Origin: Gryllotalpicola protaetiae
GTDB taxonomy: Bacteria; Actinomycetota; Actinomycetes; Actinomycetales; Microbacteriaceae
DNA length: 64,000 bases
Direction of reading: 5' to 3'
NCBI RefSeq assembly: GCF_003627055.1
Contig: NZ_CP032624.1
Location: 806,001 to 870,000 of the forward strand
A program made the translations under genes and the position numbers. Positions 61,301-64,000 of this stretch are shown here, piece after piece. The notes under the pieces are model-generated. The model was not told where the DNA came from, ran no database searches, and was given only the letters and a program-made list of their open reading frames with translations. Position 1 is the stretch's first letter. Each line of letters begins with the position of its first letter.

Positions 61301-61662
61301 TCACGGCCTCGGGGCGACCCGGTGAGTACTATGCGGGGGTGCGTTACCGTGCGTGGCAGCCGTGGTCCGCGCTGCATCCGTCGATCGCGGTGCACGCGCC
61401 GCTCACCTTCGATGTGATCGATGCGGACGCCTCGGCCGCCCTCGGCGGCGCGACGTACCACGTGGTCCACCCCGGCGGCCGCAACTACGAGCGCCCGCCG
61501 ATCAACGCGAACGAGGCAGAGGCGCGCCGCGCGAGCCGCTTCGAGCCGCGCGGCCACACGGCCGGCCGCATCGACGTCGCGCAGCTGCGCGAGGCCGGTC
61601 TGCGCGCCGCGACCGCGGACTACCCGCACACCCTCGACCTGCGGCGGGCCGTCGCCGAGTGA
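58384..61662 (+). CDS. Transglutaminase-like protein with DUF2126
   Basis: The 1092-residue protein has an N-terminal bacterial transglutaminase beta domain (1-110), a transglutaminase core with Cys183 (GIGSCRDSAWLLVSLLRKYG), His232 (DLHAWAEVF) and Asp248 (GLDPTSALFAG), then a very long DUF2126 region (about 290-1090; HNEVRRIHEDPRTTKPYSAE, MGGEPTFVALDD). The DUF2126 half looks like an ATP-grasp/amidoligase-related module. It should make or break amide bonds in peptides; substrate unknown. ATG 58384 is used. It overlaps the ATP-grasp gene by GTGA. Confidence 0.9.
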   Translation: MSIKVALEHYTSYEFAKPVNVAPHVVRLRPAPHSRTPIEAYSLDVSPANHFINWQQDPFGNWLARLVFPEKVSHLEITVGIVADLMVINPLDFFIEEYAERFPFEYAPALRADLAPYLRPVEQSEATDAWKAALPPLTEGGVPTVQFLAALNTAVYNDVAYDIRMEPGVQTPDETLARGIGSCRDSAWLLVSLLRKYGLAARFVSGYLVQLAADQESLDGPSGPAKDFTDLHAWAEVFIPGAGWVGLDPTSALFAGEGHIPLSATPHPSSAAPIEGATDPVEVTFSFHNEVRRIHEDPRTTKPYSAEQWQRIDALGEAVDERLARGDVRLTMGGEPTFVALDDATSAEWNTDADGPHKRALANDLAERLRGVYAQGGVVHRGQGKWYPGEPLPRWNIALQWRTDGEPLWGDPALLADPWGESIDADASAEAAALGTRVTELLGLPTTQLLGAFEDPLAVLAAERRLPSGPKPKSDDPRTPAEIAALDLLTDTPTAWVLPLTTDNDEWTSPRWRFRRGRLVLSPGTSPAGLRLPLDAIAWQDPDYPGEPSYLEAGEPLEASIPRVRLADPAGAATTAVSFEARDGHVHVFLPPTTTLEAYASLLKVVELAASELRVPVVLEGYGPPPDARLTQLVVTPDPGVIEVNVQPTSSWAEQRALTFELYEQARQARLSTEKFDLDGLHTGTGGGNHITIGGPQPIDSPLLRRPDLLVSLVSYWQRHPSLSYLFSGRFIGPTSQAPRFDEGRPEAVYEMEIAIAEVRRMQAHAERLGDETRPWLVDRALRHLLTDLTGNTHRAEFCIDKLYSPDSSRGRLGLLELRGFEMPPHPELALVQALLVRSLVAMFWEKPYEEPLVRWGTRLHEDFLLPQGAANDIAEVVADLRAAGIPFDTGWLDPFVEFRFPRVGVTRISGAGEDIELELRQAIEPWNVLGEEATSGGTARYVDSSIERMQVRVRGLDPARHLVAVGGAALPLTASGRPGEYYAGVRYRAWQPWSALHPSIAVHAPLTFDVIDADASAALGGATYHVVHPGGRNYERPPINANEAEARRASRFEPRGHTAGRIDVAQLREAGLRAATADYPHTLDLRRAVAE

Positions 61663-64000
61663 GCGTCCTGCGCGACTACGCCGCGGCGCTCACGCAGCCG
61701 ACCCTGCCCTTCGCACCTGGCGGGCAGTCTGTGGCGCGCTTCGACGAGGTCATCGACCCCGACGGATCGCTGCGGGCACCCTGGAAGCGCCTCGCCGATG
61801 CCGCTGTCGAGCTGACGCCGGAGGCGCTCGGCCGCGTCGAGGACGAGATCGCGCGCTTCATCGCCGATGACGGCGTGCAGTACGCCGGCGCGGGCGAGAG
61901 CCCGCGGGCATGGCAGCTCGACCCGGTGCCGCTCGTCATCGACGCGCCTGCCTGGGCGAGGCTCGAGGTGGGTCTCGCGCAGCGCGCGGAGCTGCTGAAC
62001 GCCCTGCTGGTCGATCTCTACGGCGAGCGGCGGATGCTGGCAGAGGGCCTCGTCCCCGCCGCGGCCGTGTTCGGCCACGGCGGCTACACGCGTGCCGCGG
62101 CCTCGGGCCGGCCGGAGGCCGCCGACAAGCGGCCACTGCTCATCGCCGGAACGGACCTCGGCCGCGACGCGAAGGGCGAGTGGCGGGTCATCGGCGACCG
62201 CGTGCAGGCCCCGTCCGGCCTCGGCTACGCGGTCGAGAACCGCCGCGTCATCTCGCGGGTGCTGCCCGAGCTGTACCGCGAGGCCGAGCTGCACCGGCTC
62301 GAGCCGTACTACACGGCGCTGCGCGAAACGTTGCTCAACGCCGCGCCGTCGGGCTCCGACGAGCCGCTCGTCGTCGTGCTGTCGCCTGGCACCCACTCGG
62401 AGACGGCGTACGACCAGGCATCCCTCGCCAATCTCCTCGGGTTCCCGCTCGTGCAGGGCGACGACCTCGTCGTGCGCGACGGCGCGGTGTGGGTCAAGCC
62501 GGCCGGTTGGCCGCGTGCGTCGCCGAGCGAGCGCGTCGACGTGATCCTGCGGCGCGTGGACCCCGACTGGTGCGACCCGCTCGAGCTGCGCGGCGACTCG
62601 CAACTCGGCGTCGCCGGGCTCGTCGAGGCGGTGCGGCGCGGAAGCGTGCGGCTCATCAACGGGCTCGGCGCCGGGGTCCTCGAGAACCCGGCCCTGCACG
62701 CGTTTATGCCGGCCGTGTGCGAGGCGCTGCTCGGCGAGCAGCTGCGGCTGCCGTCGGCATCGGCGTGGTGGGGCGGTGACCCCGACGCGCTCGAGAGCGT
62801 GCTCACGCGCCTCGACGACGGCGACGAGACCCTCGGCCTGCGCCGGCTCGACGGCTCGCGCACGACCGCCCGCACCCCGGGTCGCAGGGCCGCCCTGCTG
62901 CGCGCCGACCCGTGCGGGCACGTCGTGATCGAGCGGCTGCCGCTGTCGCAGGGCCCGGTCTGGTCTGGCGCCGCCGGCGACGAGGCCACCCCGCAGCCGC
63001 TCGTGCTGCGCACCTTCACCGTCGACTACCACTCGGCGTACCGGCCTCTGTTCGGCGGTATCGCGACCGTCTCTGGCCGGGCGGCTGCGAACCTGATCAG
63101 CAAAGACGTGTGGGTGCTCAAGGCCGACGCGGAGGACTCCGACCAGGGGCTCGCCGCCGTCGCGCCGCTTCCGGTCGTGGCATCCGTGCCCGTACCAGCG
63201 CCGCGCGCACTCGATGACATGTTCTGGGCCGGTCGCTACGCCGAGCGCACCGAGGACCTGCTGCGCATCGTGCTCGAGGCGCACGTGCGCCTCACCCCGC
63301 CGAGCCCGCTCGAGCCCGCCGTCGCGGGCGTCGGCGCGGCCGAGCTGATGAGCGCGCTGCAGCGCCTCACCGGCCACTGGTGGGACGGACCGGAGGACGA
63401 GCTGCGGTCTGTCCTGCTCGACGCCGAGCGACCGGGAAGCGCGACGCATTCGCTCGGCCGCATGCGCGGCGCGCTCGAGGGTGTGCGCGACCAGCTCTCC
63501 GGCGACACGTGGCGCCTGTTCGGCTCGTCGGAGCGCGCGCTGCGCGCCTTGCGCGGCGGCCGCCGCAGTCGCCAGATCGCCGAGACCGCCGAGCAACTGC
63601 TCACCGGCATCCTCGCGTTCCAGGGCGTCACCGCGAGCATGATGCGCGACAGCGCCTGGCACGCGATCGAGGCCGGCCGCTATCTCGAGCGCGCACTGCA
63701 GCTGTGCTCGCTGCTCGGCTCCGCTCTCGCGCCCGCGACGGCCCATGAGCTCGACCGGTCCGTGCTCGAGGCGGTGCTCACGGCGGCCGAGAGCTCGGTC
63801 ACCTACCGCCGCCGGTATCGCGGTCGCGCCCGCACGCAGGGCGTGCTCGAGCTGCTGCTCGCCGAGCCCGACAACCCGCGTTCTCTGCTGTTCGCGCTCG
63901 CGAGGCTCCGCTTCCACCTCCAGGGTCTGCCGCTGTCGACGGGCTCGACCCGGCCCGAGCGGCTCGTCGACGAGCTGCGCGCTGCGGTCGAGGCCCAGAG
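61659..64000 (+). CDS. Circularly permuted ATP-grasp / alpha-E domain protein (3' end outside window)
   Basis: The frame opens with GTG 61659, overlapping the stop of the transglutaminase gene, and stays open for 780 codons to the window edge. Residues 20-500 match the circularly permuted type 2 ATP-grasp family (AELLNALLVDLYGERRMLAE, FGHGGYTRAA, AGTDLGRDAKGEWRVIGDRV, PSGLGYAVENRRVISRVLPE). From about 525 an alpha-E helical domain begins (DDMFWAGRYAERTEDLLRIV, WHAIEAGRYLERALQLC). The pair with a transglutaminase is a known genomic association proposed to ligate peptides. ORF fusion of ATP-grasp and alpha-E in one chain is common. The C-terminus is missing. Confidence 0.9.
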   Translation, partial: MSVLRDYAAALTQPTLPFAPGGQSVARFDEVIDPDGSLRAPWKRLADAAVELTPEALGRVEDEIARFIADDGVQYAGAGESPRAWQLDPVPLVIDAPAWARLEVGLAQRAELLNALLVDLYGERRMLAEGLVPAAAVFGHGGYTRAAASGRPEAADKRPLLIAGTDLGRDAKGEWRVIGDRVQAPSGLGYAVENRRVISRVLPELYREAELHRLEPYYTALRETLLNAAPSGSDEPLVVVLSPGTHSETAYDQASLANLLGFPLVQGDDLVVRDGAVWVKPAGWPRASPSERVDVILRRVDPDWCDPLELRGDSQLGVAGLVEAVRRGSVRLINGLGAGVLENPALHAFMPAVCEALLGEQLRLPSASAWWGGDPDALESVLTRLDDGDETLGLRRLDGSRTTARTPGRRAALLRADPCGHVVIERLPLSQGPVWSGAAGDEATPQPLVLRTFTVDYHSAYRPLFGGIATVSGRAAANLISKDVWVLKADAEDSDQGLAAVAPLPVVASVPVPAPRALDDMFWAGRYAERTEDLLRIVLEAHVRLTPPSPLEPAVAGVGAAELMSALQRLTGHWWDGPEDELRSVLLDAERPGSATHSLGRMRGALEGVRDQLSGDTWRLFGSSERALRALRGGRRSRQIAETAEQLLTGILAFQGVTASMMRDSAWHAIEAGRYLERALQLCSLLGSALAPATAHELDRSVLEAVLTAAESSVTYRRRYRGRARTQGVLELLLAEPDNPRSLLFALARLRFHLQGLPLSTGSTRPERLVDELRAAVEAQ

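Noticed and set aside
61620..63917. 765-codon minus-strand frame near the window end
   Set aside because: Shadow of the ATP-grasp/alpha-E gene, which is open to the window edge on the plus strand and has clear family motifs.

Overview
The window is GC-rich actinobacterial chromosome. Lsr2, a stand-alone CIRCE-controlled groEL, an XPB-type helicase, DUF3027, DUF3263 and PadR/permease pairs all point to Actinobacteria. The very frequent GGATGCC/GGCATCC words in coding sequence suggest family Microbacteriaceae; that last step is inference. Genes are dense, often overlap by 4 bases (ATGA or GTGA), and no insertion sequence or CRISPR array was seen.

Layout. 0.1-9.5 kb: a MocR regulator divergent from an FMN-binding protein, a sedolisin peptidase, a secreted phytase-like protein, a LuxR regulator, a NarL-type two-component pair and Lsr2. 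9.7-13.5 kb: tRNA-Arg(CCT), then a small accessory island with a PASTA ORF, an ESX-like helical protein, a polymorphic toxin with a PD-(D/E)xK nuclease tail, a probable immunity protein and a tiny HTH protein. 13.7-26.6 kb: PadR with a membrane protein, phosphate transporter, HNH nuclease preceded by a His-rich ORF and terminator, NlpC/P60 hydrolase, a frameshifted DtxR-family regulator, serC, cold-shock protein plus DUF3027, and an XPB helicase with its partner. 26.6-34.8 kb: 8-oxoguanine deaminase-like protein plus nucleoside phosphorylase, a FAD oxidoreductase/FolP-like/RibD-like operon, an OmpR-type two-component pair and a WXG100 protein. 35.1-39.2 kb: groEL, cspA, LytR_C protein, DUF3263, GNAT, msrB.

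39.3-58.3 kb is one functional theme. A molybdate/molybdopterin operon (Mop regulator, modA, modB, moeA, moaC, mogA-like) is followed by a complete oxidative purine route: xanthine dehydrogenase (FAD subunit plus fused FeS-Mo subunit), allantoinase, urate oxidase, guanine deaminase, a fused OHCU decarboxylase-HIU hydrolase, a MocA-like Moco nucleotidyltransferase, allantoate amidohydrolase, a PucG-like aminotransferase, an amidase, an allantoin/hydantoin racemase, an NCS1 permease and an XRE-cupin regulator with two matching operators. The cofactor genes supply Moco for the dehydrogenase; the remaining genes take hypoxanthine, xanthine or guanine to urate, allantoin, allantoate and on to ammonia and glyoxylate-level products.

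58.4-64 kb: a transglutaminase/DUF2126 protein and a circularly permuted ATP-grasp/alpha-E protein, cut by the window end, form a candidate peptide-modification pair. Several intergenic spaces carry long perfect inverted repeats, two of them sharing a core and two sharing a three-arm layout.
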